The notes beneath the pieces were generated by a model that made no database searches, was not told the DNA's origin, and saw only the letters and a list, made by a program, of their open reading frames with translations. A DNA stretch of 64,000 nt, from the NCBI GenBank assembly GCA_029834535.1, contig JAQMWT010000127.1, positions 1-64,000 of the forward strand, in the 5' to 3' direction. This document shows positions 54,951 to 64,000 of the stretch, in pieces. Made by a program: the position numbers and the translations under genes. Each line of letters begins with the position of its first letter. Position 1 is the first letter of the stretch. This DNA is from Chrysophaeum taylorii (Eukaryota > Sar > Pelagophyceae > Pelagomonadales > Pelagomonadaceae).

Positions 54951-55929
54951 CGCAACCCGCGACGCGCGCCCGCTTGCTGTGTCACCCCACCCTCCTTTTC
55001 GTCCCCCCGTTTCGTTCGACCGCCACATGTCACTGCTTCGTTGCTGGTGCTGCTGGCGAGGGCGTTCAAATCGCCTTTCCCTCTCCTTCGCCGCCGCCGT
55101 TGGCGACACGATAAATAACTTCGCGACCGCGCGCCGCGTGCCGCGCATGCGTGGTACCCCGCTCTCCTCTGCCCGCCCGTCTTTCGCTCTTTGCATTACA
55201 ACACCCACGTCCCCTCGTGCCCGCGTCGGCTGTGTGTTTGCGTCGCCGCGTGCGAGGACGACCTCGCCTCTCTTGTCTCCTTGCTCCGCGCGGCAGGTGA
55301 CCATATCACGAGATATGCCCAGGAGCACCTTGCTTGGGGCGCCCCCTCCCGGCTTTTCTTCGCGCAGGGTTTCCCAAGCCCCACGACACTATACGAAGAA
55401 GAAGAAGAAGAAGAAAAAGAAGAAGAAGAAGAAGAAAAAGAAAAAGAAGACCCAACTCAAGCTCCAGCACACGCCGCTGCCTGGAACTTACACTGAGATG
55501 GCGGTATTGCGGTGAGCTGGTGTGCGCACGGCTGTGATATTGTGGTCTGCTCCGACGACGACGACGACGACGACGACGTCCATCGCGACGACAAGTGTAA
55601 GTACAATAATTAGATGTGTGGAGTTGCGATTTCGTCTCGATCTTATATTCTTCTTGTTCCCGAGGAGGAAGGGAGGGAGGGAGGGAGGGAGGGAGGGAGG
55701 GAGGAGCCCGTGCTGCCTTCGCACGTTCATACTATATGCATACACATTGTGGCGCGCGGTGGTCGTTCGAATTGGGAGAGCGCGCGCGCGAGCTCCGGGC
55801 AAGCACAGCCGCACAGAGAATATTGCACCACGCCAAGAGCAAGAACAATGAGTGGAGCGGCAAACCGCTTAGTTGAGAAGATATTACACGTACACGAGTC
55901 ATCAAGCGAAAAGGGGGAAACGACCGACC
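54951..55929. other. Convergent 3' region rich in simple repeats
   Basis: Between CLK (+) and the MerT/MerP-like gene (-). Simple tracts: (GAA)n about 55397-55450, (GAC)n about 55554-55578 and (GGGA)n about 55668-55703. No conserved coding sequence seen. Confidence 0.65.
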
Positions 55930-56760
55930 TCAGGTCGCGTCGTTGCTTTTACCCGCAGAATAGACGACCTCGGCGTTTGGGAACCCAGCTTTCTCGCAGG
56001 CTCTGATAATAGTCTGTGCGTCGGCGCTCCCTGTGACGACGACGGAGCCAACCTCGACGCGAGCCGAGGCGACTGCCGGCAGAGAGCGTACAGTCCTCGA
56101 CACGGCATCGACACACGCGGCGCAGCCCATGGTTGGAAGCCGCAACGTCAGGGTAAAGTCATCATCGATATCTCGTCGCTGGCGCATCATCTCGATGCCA
56201 GCAAGAATTTCGGGAAGAAACGAGAGCGTGGCAGCGAGAGCGGTGGCCACGATTCTACCAATACGTCCGCCCGCAGACGAGTTCATCGTCCACAGCGCGT
56301 ACTGCGCGTGGATCGTCAGCGCAAGGAAGAACGGGCGCGTCGGGCCGAGATAGGTGTTAAAGCCCGCGCAGCCGACGGAGAACACGTTCAGGACGAGCTG
56401 CACAAGGCAACACGAACTCGCCAACAGCGAAAGCACGCTCCACATTTCGAGGCGATGCGCCGACCACAGCACGGCATTTTCAACCGTAGCCCGCGCAGCA
56501 CCGAGTGGCGGCCATCGCTTCGCGACTTCTCCGACCAACGCGAGGGCGACGATGTTCCCGACGACGCGCGACGTGACACGCGGCGACCAGATTAACCTCG
56601 CCGTTTTCTGAATTTCCGTGCCTCGTTGCTTCGTTTTTGCGGCCCGCGAAGACGGTCGACGGGTCAAGATCTCGAGGTTGCCTGTCGCGAAAGCTGTGGT
56701 ATGCACGCTGGTGAAGAGCGCCAAGATCATCACTCCCGTGCTGGCCGGGGACGAACACAT
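55930..56760 (-). CDS. MerT-MerP-like metal-transport protein with HMA domain, possibly plastid-targeted
   Basis: A single exon of 276 residues from the Met at 56760. The N-terminus (MCSSPASTGVMILALFTSVH then TTAFATGN) has a hydrophobic signal followed by an AFA-type motif, like the signal/transit presequences of secondary plastids. Four membrane segments follow; the second holds LASSCCLVQLVLN, a vicinal Cys pair as in MerT, before GCAGFNTYLGPTRPFFLA. The C-terminal HMA domain (about residues 195-265) has the metal-binding TMGCAACVDAV (CxxC). MerT and MerP move Hg(II) or related soft metals in bacteria; fused forms are known. In an alga a copper or other metal role is equally possible. The open frame continues upstream only through repeat sequence, so that part is not counted. 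Confidence 0.78.
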   Translation of the reverse strand: MCSSPASTGVMILALFTSVHTTAFATGNLEILTRRPSSRAAKTKQRGTEIQKTARLIWSPRVTSRVVGNIVALALVGEVAKRWPPLGAARATVENAVLWSAHRLEMWSVLSLLASSCCLVQLVLNVFSVGCAGFNTYLGPTRPFFLALTIHAQYALWTMNSSAGGRIGRIVATALAATLSFLPEILAGIEMMRQRRDIDDDFTLTLRLPTMGCAACVDAVSRTVRSLPAVASARVEVGSVVVTGSADAQTIIRACEKAGFPNAEVVYSAGKSNDAT

Positions 56761-56809
56761 GCCATGCAATCTTTTTTTTGACGAGGAACGAAGGGACAAA
56801 GTGTCCAAG

Positions 56810-56844
56810 CACACACACCCCCCTCTTAGCAGTCGACATTTAAA
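56810..56844 (+). repeat. R1 retroposon, 35-bp copy
   Basis: The insert carries the common end CTCTTAGCAGTCGACATTTAAA and is cut after the CACACACA stretch. It is flanked by a 15-bp direct repeat with one mismatch (GACAAAGTGTCCAAG at 56795-56809, GACAAAGTGTGCAAG at 56845-56859). Confidence 0.85.
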
Positions 56845-56919
56845 GACAAAGTGTGCAAGAATTATTTCAGAATACGAGACTGCAACATTCGAGGAAACAC
56901 ACCCACCCAAGAGGCACAT

Positions 56920-57060
56920 ACGTCCGGCGGCAGCATGCGTACGACGACCTACGGGCGGGGCCCGTCCTCTCTTCGCCTGCCCCACGCCTCGGCGATGACC
57001 CCGACTAGGTCCCGCGTACTTATCTCCGCCCGTCAGGCACATCCCTCATACCCCACAAAC
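56920..57060 (+). repeat. R1 retroposon copy C (long, diverged end)
   Basis: Matches copy A closely from ACGTCCGGCGGCAGC to the GTCAGGCACATCC part. The right end is diverged (catcccctcat-type context rather than the common TTAGCAGTCGAC end). No clear flanking duplication. Confidence 0.7.
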
Positions 57061-57281
57061 CCACCCACGAGGGGTGACAGCGTGGTCAAGGAAAGGGGTG
57101 GAATTCGTGGTAGTGCACCTCGGCAGTCGCCAGCAGGCTATGCGCTTCGACGTGCCGGTCACGCCCCAAAAAATAAGGATTGGCTTCCTGGCGGAGAGGG
57201 GAGGAGAGGTGTGATGAGGAAGGATTGACGAAGGGGAAATGAACGAAAGAAGAAAAAATAAGGTGAGCGCAAGATCCCTCG

Positions 57282-58312
57282 CTACTGGAATGGTGCGGAC
57301 CGGAGGCCCACCTCGACGAGACGAAGGTCGCCGCGTAGTGCGGCGCCTTTATGTCGCTCCCAGAGCGAGGGTGCGAGGAGGGTTCGCGGGGCAGCGTCGA
57401 TGGCGGTAGAGGCGGTGAGGGTCACGTCATCGAGGAGGGCCAGGCCGTGGCGCGTAAAGGTATCGAGGCACGAGGCCCAGGTGTCGCGGTCTCGAATGGC
57501 ATTGACAAGCCAGATTCGGGCGTCGGCGCGGGCGAAACGGCGAAGGACGGCCGCGAGGGCGGGACAGGCATCGGGGTCCTGCGCCGGGCGGGGGTGTGAC
57601 GACGAGCGGCGTTATAAAAAACAACAAAACAGGTTCGACGACCGACCGACGCACGTAAACGCAGTCGGCAGCGACGAGCGAAAGGTCGGATTGTTTGAGG
57701 AGTTCGGAGTCTTCGTCTGCAAAGGAGGTCCAGTCGAGGTCGGCCACGTCGGCCTTGGCGCCATTAAGTTGGGCGTTGTAGGCCAAGTTTCGGACGACGA
57801 CAGGATCGGAATCGGTGAGGCAGACTCTCCTGGGTGCGGCGAAGGAAGCGACCGCGAGGCCGCAGAGGCCGAGGCCGGCGCCGAGCTCGACGAGGGTCTT
57901 GTTTCGCCAGCGCGCGGGGTCGGCGACGACCCACGCGGCGAAGAATTCGGAAGCCGGCCAGAGACGGAGGCCGACCGCGTTCGCGCGGTCGAAGACGCGC
58001 AGGCTCAGGTGTATCTCGTCGACCTCGAAGGATACGTGCGAGGCCTCGTCGTCATCGCCGCGCAACAACTCGGCGATCGCGCGGCACACGGCGTCGCTGA
58101 CGTCACCAGACATTTCGCCGGCGACGAGCAGCGCGCGGTGCACGCTCATCGCATACGAGCGCTTGGGTGGACACGCGGCGAGGATTTCATCTGTCTCGAT
58201 GCGCTGGACGAACGCCTCGGCGTCGGCGCGTTCGCCGAGGGCCGCCACGACCTCGCCGGCGGGGGCGCACCTTTTGTACAATCGGACGGCCGCGTCCAGG
58301 GTTTCCTTTCGA
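57282..58312 (-). CDS. EEF2KMT/METTL21-like protein lysine methyltransferase (5' end unresolved)
   Basis: Exon 57578-57282 carries the C-terminus; exon 58312-57655 the main fold (76-nt intron with GTGCGT donor). AdoMet motifs: RNKTLVELGAGLGLCGLAVA (motif I), VCLTDSDPVVVRNLAYNAQL (post I), LSLVAADCVYD across the junction (motif III-like, D-x-x-Y-D), and RIWLVNAIRDRDTWASCLDT. An N-terminal block (KRSYAMSVHRALLVAGE) fits the FAM86/EEF2KMT branch, which trimethylates elongation factor 2. A start codon upstream is not clear: the exon reaches an AG acceptor at 58313-58314, so the first exon would overlap the divergent VPS22 gene. An internal Met at 58149 is an alternative start. Confidence 0.8.
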
Positions 58313-58325
58313 CTGGGAGCAATTA

Positions 58326-59057
58326 ATGCATCGGCGGCGGGGCGTGGGTGTTGCCGCTGTTCGGAAGAAGCAGGAGACCGAGACGCGGTACGCGAGCCTC
58401 GCCGACAAGCTCGAGGCGACGCAGGAGGCCCACGTCGCCGACGTGATATCGTCGTTCCGGTCGTCGCTCGAGGACTTTGCGCGAAAACACAAGAAGAAGA
58501 TTCGGAGCGATCCCTTGTTCCGGTCGCGGTTCACCGAGATGTGCTACGAGATCGGCGTTGACCCCCTCCAATCGAGCAAAGGCTTTTGGAGCGAGATGCT
58601 GGGGGTCGGAGACTTTTTCTTCGAGCTCGGCATCAAGATCGTCGAGCTGTGCGCGGCGACGCGAAGCGCGAACGGCGGCCTCATGAGCCTCGACGAGCTC
58701 GAGTTTCACCTCATAAAGAGCGGCGGCGCCAAGATCACGCAGGACGACATCAAGCGCGCGATCTCCAAGCTCGACGTGCTCGGGGATGGCTTCCGCGTCG
58801 TCAACGGTACGATGGTCCTCTCGGTGCCGGTCGAGCTTAACCGCGACCAGACCGTCGCCCTCAACCTCGCGCGAACACGGGGCTTCCTCACCGCAAGGCA
58901 CCTTCAAGCCAAGCTCAACGCGGAACGCGCCGAGGAGGTGCTCTCGAACCTGCTCCAGGCAGGCTTCGCGTGGCTCGATGCCCCCCCCGGCGAGGCACCC
59001 GCATACTACTTCCCCAGCATCTGGCTCGAAGCCACCGGGGGTGGCGAGTCGTTGTGA
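58326..59057 (+). CDS. VPS22: ESCRT-II subunit VPS22 (SNF8/EAP30)
   Basis: A single exon of 243 residues. The EAP30 domain is complete: helical N-terminus (AHVADVISSFRSSLEDFARK), CYEIGVDPLQSSKGFW, FFFELGIKIVELC, GLMSLDELEFHLIKSG, DIKRAISKLDVLGDGF, and the second winged helix ending YYFPSIWLE. VPS22 with VPS25 and VPS36 forms ESCRT-II, which sorts ubiquitinated cargo into multivesicular bodies at endosomes. Length matches the family (about 230-260). The start is only 13 bp from the end of the divergent methyltransferase exon. Confidence 0.95.
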   Translation: MHRRRGVGVAAVRKKQETETRYASLADKLEATQEAHVADVISSFRSSLEDFARKHKKKIRSDPLFRSRFTEMCYEIGVDPLQSSKGFWSEMLGVGDFFFELGIKIVELCAATRSANGGLMSLDELEFHLIKSGGAKITQDDIKRAISKLDVLGDGFRVVNGTMVLSVPVELNRDQTVALNLARTRGFLTARHLQAKLNAERAEEVLSNLLQAGFAWLDAPPGEAPAYYFPSIWLEATGGGESL

Positions 59058-59093
59058 TATTATAATAATACGTCTTCTTCTTCTTCTTCTTCT

Positions 59094-60518
59094 TCATTTC
59101 GACGGTGTGTGTGCGGCGGCGAGTCCGAAGCCGAAGCCGAAGCCGAAGCCGAAGCCTCGCTCGTCGTCAGCGCCACCACCTCCTACTCCTCCAGAATCGG
59201 AGAAGTTGAGGTGGTCTTGCCGCGCGCGCGCGTGAGAGTCGACCAGCCACCGATCGAAGTCGGGAGTGTGGGAAAGGTCGGCGAGCGCCCTGGCCGTGGA
59301 CTCTCGTCCTTGTCGGTCGTACTCGTCGCGACTCAGGAAGCGGTGGCCGTGGAGAAAGTTGGTAGCAGGGATGTCCGCCTGCACGCGCTCGGACGCACGA
59401 CGCTTCGAGACTGCAGACCCAAGCGTTCTGAGGAGGTGCCGCACGGGCGTCGCGCTGTTGTTCGTCGCGTCCTCCGGAGGAAAGGGCTCGTCGAGATCGG
59501 CGGCGGAGAGCGAGACGGGGGGCTTATATATCGCGATCGCCACGGCGTACGCGAGACCAAAGAGAATCGAGTGTGTCGAGTTAAAGGCGAGGAAGAGGGC
59601 GGCGAGCTTGCACGCGGTGCGGACGAAGTCGGGGACGTAGGTGTTAGACCTCAGAACGGCCGCCGTGCCGACGGCCGAAGCGGCGCACGAGACGCAGCAA
59701 TACGTCGCGAGAGTGACGGGCCAGTGGTCGAGGAGATAGACGATACCCCCGAGGGCTGTCTGCCAGAGGAGCGTCGCGTACCCGAAGGCGACGGCCACAA
59801 GCACGCCGAGCCTGAGGCGATTCGCGTAGCGCTGTCCCGCGAGGCCGTTTCCGCAGAGGTGGAGACAGAGACCGACGACTAAGACGGCCATCGCCAGCAC
59901 GCCGGTCGAGACGCCAATCGTGAATTGGAGGGCCGTCGCTTCGGCAAACCAGTCGGCCCAGGTGGCGATGGCGAACGCGCCGATTGCCACGAGCGCGCGC
60001 CATTGATTCCGCCGCGGGTCGCTCGAGACCCAACCAACAGAAAATTTTCGCGGCGACGGGCCCCAGAACCGCTTCAACCTCTCCACTTTTACGCAGATGT
60101 CGTCGAACGGCGAGAATTCGAGCACGCACCTCGAGTTGTTGACGGCGAACGGCGGTGGGCACAAGAACACCGTGCTCGCCTTGGGGGGTTTGGCGGTATC
60201 CTCGCCGCGCGCGGCCTCGAGCAACAGCGCCGCCCATCGCGAGATAGCCACAAATATCGACGAGTCGCTCCCGCCGCTGTAGGACACGCGCGCCTCCTTC
60301 ACCGGGCCCTCGATCACCACCGTCGACGCCCCCAAGGCACGCCACACCTGCCATAACGGCGCGCCACACTTGCACGACGTGATTGGCGCCATCGACTCGA
60401 TGACCTCGGGAAAAGGGCTGCAGGTTGTTGTTGTCGTCGTCGTCGTCGTCGTCTCGATTCCCATTTCCGCCTCCGATGCCACAACCACCACCAACACGAA
60501 CGACAAGAACCACCACAT
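59094..60518 (-). CDS. NEMP-like (TMEM194) integral membrane protein
   Basis: A single exon of 474 residues with a signal peptide (WWFLSFVLVVVVASEAE), an extracellular or lumenal domain with paired Cys (SCKCGAP, FSPFDDICVKVERLKRFWG), five to six hydrophobic helices (ALVAIGAFAIATWADWFAEA onward, including AMAVLVVGLCLHLCG) and a cytosolic or nucleoplasmic tail. The order lumenal beta domain then helices resembles the nuclear-envelope NEMP family. The tail ends in a repeated FG dipeptide run encoded by (CCGAAG)n at about 59127-59157, unlike known NEMPs. The family call is moderate only. Confidence 0.6.
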   Translation of the reverse strand: MWWFLSFVLVVVVASEAEMGIETTTTTTTTTTCSPFPEVIESMAPITSCKCGAPLWQVWRALGASTVVIEGPVKEARVSYSGGSDSSIFVAISRWAALLLEAARGEDTAKPPKASTVFLCPPPFAVNNSRCVLEFSPFDDICVKVERLKRFWGPSPRKFSVGWVSSDPRRNQWRALVAIGAFAIATWADWFAEATALQFTIGVSTGVLAMAVLVVGLCLHLCGNGLAGQRYANRLRLGVLVAVAFGYATLLWQTALGGIVYLLDHWPVTLATYCCVSCAASAVGTAAVLRSNTYVPDFVRTACKLAALFLAFNSTHSILFGLAYAVAIAIYKPPVSLSAADLDEPFPPEDATNNSATPVRHLLRTLGSAVSKRRASERVQADIPATNFLHGHRFLSRDEYDRQGRESTARALADLSHTPDFDRWLVDSHARARQDHLNFSDSGGVGGGGADDERGFGFGFGFGFGLAAAHTPSK

Positions 60519-60676
60519 CTTGGCTGGCTGGCGACCAGGAGCAGACCCGCAACCGTCAAAGAAGGGAACCGGCGAGGGTAAGGAATTTATTTACAGGATG
60601 GTGCACCATTCATCCTAAAAGTTTCCGTTGGGTGGAAGTCAGCTCTGGTGCTGACGCAATCTGTTTCGGCTTCTCG

Positions 60677-62086
60677 ATGCGCGTCACCGTGTCGATCTTT
60701 AAGCGCACCACCACCGCGGTCTCGCGGCGCTTCGCGTCCGGCGAGCCACTCATCCGGACGGCCTTGTATGAGCTACACAAAGATCTCAAGGGGAAGATGG
60801 TTCCGTGAGAGAGCATCGTGCACCGAATGGTGTGTCTGTCGGTCGGTCTCATGCGCCGCAACTCAGGTTCGCCGGCTACGAGCTCCCCGTCCTGTACGAC
60901 GGCCTGGGGCTAAAGGCCGAGCACGTCCACTGCCGCACGCCGGGATTTGCGAGCCTGTTCGACGTTTCGCACATGTGAGTGAGGATGATGCGATCGATCG
61001 TCTCGGGGCCCGTACGCAACTCGCTACGCGGTCGCAGGGGGCAAATAAAATGGTACGGCGCAGATCGGGCAGCGTTTATCGAGAAGGCGGTGGTCGGCGA
61101 CGTGGCTGGGCTGGGCGAAGGCGAAGCGAAACTCACGTTGGTCGTCAAGGATACGGGGGGTATCGTCGACGACGCTGTGCTCGCGAACGCCGGCGATCAC
61201 GTCTACATGGTCGTAAACGGCGCGTGCAAGGCCAAGGACATGGACCACTTCAAGGCTTTGATGGCGGAAAATCCGTCGATGGACGTGACAATGGAGTACA
61301 TGGGCGACACCGAACAGGCGTTGGTGGCGCTCCAGGGCGACGGCGCGAAGAACGTCCTCGACGCGCTCTTGCCCGCGGGCTTCGATCTCGAGAAGATGGC
61401 ATTCATGACGGGCGTATACACGACACTCGCCGGCTACGATGTCCGCGTGACACGGTGCGGATACACAGGCGAGGACGGCTTCGAGATATCCATGAAGGAG
61501 TCTGACGCCCTCGCCATCTCCAAGCTTCTCCTCGAGTCGACCGCCGCGAAGGTCCTGCCCTGCGGCCTCGGCGCCCGCGACTCCCTCCGGCTCGAAGCTG
61601 GCCTTTGCTTGTACGGCAACGACCTCAACGAGGACATCAACCCCGTCGAAGCGGCGCTTGTCTGGACTCTCGGCCCGCCGGGCTCGCGTCGTCGCCTCGA
61701 ACAGAGCTTTATCGGTGCCTCGAACTTCCTCACGCCCGAGGGCAAGGCCAAGAAGATGACGAAGAAGCGCGTCGGTTTTTTGGGCCACGACAAACCGGCC
61801 CGCGAGAACTCCAAGATTTTCGACGCCGCCGGCGAGAAAGAAATTGGGGTTATCACCTCGGGCTCGTTTTCCCCGTGCCTCGGCGTCCCGATAGCCATGG
61901 GTTATGTCGACGTCGCCCACGCCAAGAACGACACCGAGGTCGTCATCGAGGTCCGTGGCAAGAAGGTGGCCTCCAAGGTCGCCAAGATGCCATTCGTTCC
62001 AAGTATGTTCTGTTGTTGTGTCCTCCCGACGACGCAGCGCAATTCAACGTCTTCCCGCAGGCAAGTATTGGCGCGTGCCCGAGTGA
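60677..62086 (+). CDS. GCST: Aminomethyltransferase, glycine-cleavage T protein
   Basis: Exons 60677-60804, 60867-60974, 61038-62002 and 62061-62086 (introns 62, 63 and 58 nt) give 408 residues. Basic presequence (RVTVSIFKRTTTAVSRRFAS), then LIRTALYELHKDLKGKMVP, FAGYELPVLY, SLFDVSHMGQ, TLVVKDTGGIVDDAVL, VTRCGYTGEDGFEIS (folate pocket), GLGARDSLRLEAGLCLYGND, and the C-domain FLGHDKPARENSKI with VITSGSFSPCLGVPIAMGYV, ending KYWRVPE. This is the mitochondrial T protein, which transfers the aminomethyl carbon to tetrahydrofolate in glycine cleavage and photorespiration. Confidence 0.96.
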
Positions 62087-62167
62087 GGTGGGTGACGCAC
62101 GCATAAACACGCCGCCGGATTTGAACGTGATGTTCTCTCGGGAGATATTCATTCCCCACTCGAGAGA

Positions 62168-62208
<41 letters not shown>

Positions 62209-62830
62209 GAGATGGATGTGCCCCTCTCCAGTCTTCAGCATTTCGTCGACCCGCCGGCCGTCCTTTTTTGCGACGTATACGTTGTCGGGTGAGAGGGAGA
62301 AAGGAGTGACGTGCGGGAGGTTTGGGCTACCGCGCCATCGGGCTGCCGCTTTTTCTGATTGGCGCCTCGGAACAAACCTGTTGTTGGGTACGACTCTGGG
62401 CTTGAAAATGATGTTCTGCTAGGCCCAGCCGAGCTAGCTGGGAAGACCGAACACAGTTTCGGTGGTGGCAGGAGCACACATCACGCTGGTTACAAACTTT
62501 TTTTTTTTGTAGGGTGTGGCGTTTATAACTAACGCTCATTATCTAGGACAACAGTTGTGTGGCTAGACAAGGGACGGTTCGTTTAGGTGCGGCGGTGATT
62601 ATCGAGGATAATTTGCGGTTCATTGGGGAACTAGGGGGTGCTTGGTAAGCCCTGCTCGTTCGTCGGCGAGGTACAAAGTCGCCGCGCCGGGCCTCCAATT
62701 TTATCAGGAAAACCTCGATTTCGGGAGATGTTGTCACATAAAAAACTCGCCTTTGATGGTTGCATCGCGACTGCTTCTCTTCCGACAACAACGACTGCGA
62801 AGATGAGTATATGGACCGTCGGTCTCGTTG
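62087..62830. other. Intergenic region with (CT)n tract
   Basis: Convergent 3' region between the T protein and the right-edge gene. A (CT)n microsatellite lies at about 62171-62205, and a poly-T run near 62503-62511. No gene seen. Confidence 0.65.
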
Positions 62831-64000
62831 TCAAGACAGAGTTTGGGTGATCAAAGGACAAGCGACGAGTTCAAAGCGGTGGCCGTAGTTGATAGAATGT
62901 TCCGTGCACGCTTGGGCGACGAGCGTGGCGAGGTTGATACCGGTCGGCGCGTACGTTGGGACATACGTGGGCACGTACGTCGGCGTCTCCGTCGGAGAAA
63001 AGTCGACCTCGACGACGTCGACGGTGAAAGTGTCGGTTAGCCCACAGGTGAAGTCAGCCGTCGTGAAAGTCTCGCGGGCATCTTCGTAGTCTTCGCAGAT
63101 CGAACCATCGGAAAAAGAGTCACTCAGCTGACTCTCGATGTCGCTGGCCACTGTGCTGGAAGAATCCGACGAGCTGACTGTGAATTGAAACTCGGACGTC
63201 GCCGCTGTCGCCGTGTCGGTTGGTGTATTCGAGTCTTCGAGCTTGCGCCGTTCGCGCATGAGTTTTCGGGTGAGGCCCTCGTCTTCGCAAAAATCTGTTT
63301 CGTCAGAATCCTCGGCGAATGTGACCTCGGACGACGTGGCGAGATCAGTGAGCGACTCACCATTAATAGTGACCGCCGCACCCAACACGCTCAAGTAGGC
63401 TGTTTTCTCATCGTCCGAATCGTCGAGGTCATCAAAGCTATCGACATAGCTGAGCCCCCCCGAGAAATGCGCCGGACAGACCGTCTGCGTGATCGTCGCG
63501 ACGAAGGTGGTTGAGACTGTCGGCGCCCGAGTCGGCGACATCGTCGGTGACGGTGACGGCGAAGGTGTCGGCGCCGCAACGTTGTCGTAGCTAAAGCTGA
63601 AGCTAAAGCTTCCAGTCTGCAATCGGCGAATTTCCTTTTCGATATCTTCTTCGGCTAACATGAGCTGCTCTTCTTCGTCTGTGTGGCGATGTAGCTCCTC
63701 GAGGAAACCCGTCCTCGGGCGTTGCGGCCACGTCGAAGACGGCTGCTCGCCGACTGCCGAGAACGTTGCAGTCGACTCCTCAACCAATTTAAGAGACCGC
63801 GCGGCAAGAACTTGGGCCGCATCGAGCGATGATCCAGTGGCGGAGCGCGAGGCACGAAGCACCTCCTGTAACGCTCCGTCGCGGATGGCCGCAAAGATGT
63901 CGGCCTTGACTTCGTCGAGCACGACTTCGGCAGCTGCCTCAGCTCGATGACCGCTCGCATCCACAGTCAGGGCGAAAGTAACCACCGATGCGGACGAGCT
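62831..64000 (-). CDS. Secreted or surface protein with Pro/Thr/Ser linkers (5' part beyond window)
   Basis: The open frame runs from its stop at 62831 to the right edge of the window, so the start is missing. At least 385 residues are seen. Short acidic and Ser/Thr-rich modules are separated by linkers such as PTPSPSPSPTMSPTRAPT and ETPTYVPTYVPTYAPT, and Cys residues are spaced widely. PTxSPT-type linkers are common in large surface or secreted proteins of stramenopiles. Segments such as VTFALTVD and TFTVDVVEVDFS suggest repeated beta-type modules. No enzyme motif recognised. Confidence 0.6.
   Translation of the reverse strand, partial: SSSASVVTFALTVDASGHRAEAAAEVVLDEVKADIFAAIRDGALQEVLRASRSATGSSLDAAQVLAARSLKLVEESTATFSAVGEQPSSTWPQRPRTGFLEELHRHTDEEEQLMLAEEDIEKEIRRLQTGSFSFSFSYDNVAAPTPSPSPSPTMSPTRAPTVSTTFVATITQTVCPAHFSGGLSYVDSFDDLDDSDDEKTAYLSVLGAAVTINGESLTDLATSSEVTFAEDSDETDFCEDEGLTRKLMRERRKLEDSNTPTDTATAATSEFQFTVSSSDSSSTVASDIESQLSDSFSDGSICEDYEDARETFTTADFTCGLTDTFTVDVVEVDFSPTETPTYVPTYVPTYAPTGINLATLVAQACTEHSINYGHRFELVACPLITQTLS

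Larger units (their letters stand above)
56761..57281. other. Region with two R1 retroposon pieces
   Basis: Upstream of the MerT/MerP-like start. Contains a 35-bp R1 insert (56810-56844) and a longer, diverged R1 copy at about 56920-57060. No gene seen. Confidence 0.7.

Noticed and set aside
53317-55515. A 732-codon + strand frame overlapping the CLK kinase in another frame
   Set aside because: It is Ser/Arg/Thr-rich, ends in a lysine run from (GAA)n and has no domain; it is a shadow of the kinase frame.

Overview
The window looks like nuclear DNA from a GC-rich, gene-dense, unicellular eukaryote, most likely a photosynthetic stramenopile (a pelagophyte or similar). The grounds are: many short introns (about 35-100 nt, often with a GTGCGT or GTGAG donor), short intergenic spaces and divergent gene pairs, algal-type gene content, an RABL2 GTPase (which implies a cilium or flagellum), a metal-binding membrane protein whose N-terminus contains an AFA motif like that of plastid-targeting presequences in secondary algae, and a protein with Pro/Thr/Ser linkers of stramenopile style. 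The lineage assignment is inference; no rRNA or organelle gene is present to fix it.

Layout. 0-4 kb is a gene-poor, decayed stretch with a retroposon copy and coding-like remnants. 4-33.8 kb is host DNA: R2R3-MYB factor (-), saposin-like secretory protein (+), TDT/SLAC1-type anion channel (-), small secreted protein (+), six-exon polytopic membrane protein (-), long-form tRNase Z (+), ABCC transporter (-), ER-type J-protein (+), two-pore cation channel (+), small mitochondrial-type protein (+), a PP2A-B56/PDK1-like kinase fusion (+), FATP acyl-CoA synthetase (-), a small hypothetical protein (+) and an NTT-type nucleotide transporter (-). 34-46.7 kb is a mobile-element island: a P-superfamily transposase gene that looks whole (-), a convergent decayed companion gene (+), a broken Ty1/copia LTR retrotransposon inserted 54 bp upstream of the transposase start, and several copies of a short, apparently 5'-truncated retroposon family. 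46.7-64 kb returns to host genes: GNAT acetyltransferase (+), Ca3427-type binding-fold protein (-), PITHD1 homologue (+), RABL2 (-), SART3 (+), CLK/LAMMER kinase (+), MerT-MerP-like protein (-), EEF2KMT-like methyltransferase (-), VPS22 (+), NEMP-like membrane protein (-), glycine-cleavage T protein (+) and a repeat-linker protein running off the right edge (-).

The host genes do not form one pathway. They share architecture: divergent starts 50-160 bp apart (ABCC/J-protein, RABL2/SART3, NEMP/T-protein) and short introns. The most unusual observations are the single-gene fusion of a PP2A B56 regulatory subunit to a PDK1-like kinase, a 70-bp exact tandem duplication in tRNase Z whose first copy appears to be absorbed into an intron, a P-type transposase with a duplicated N-terminal module, and a retroposon family recognised from target-site duplications around copies as short as 35 bp.
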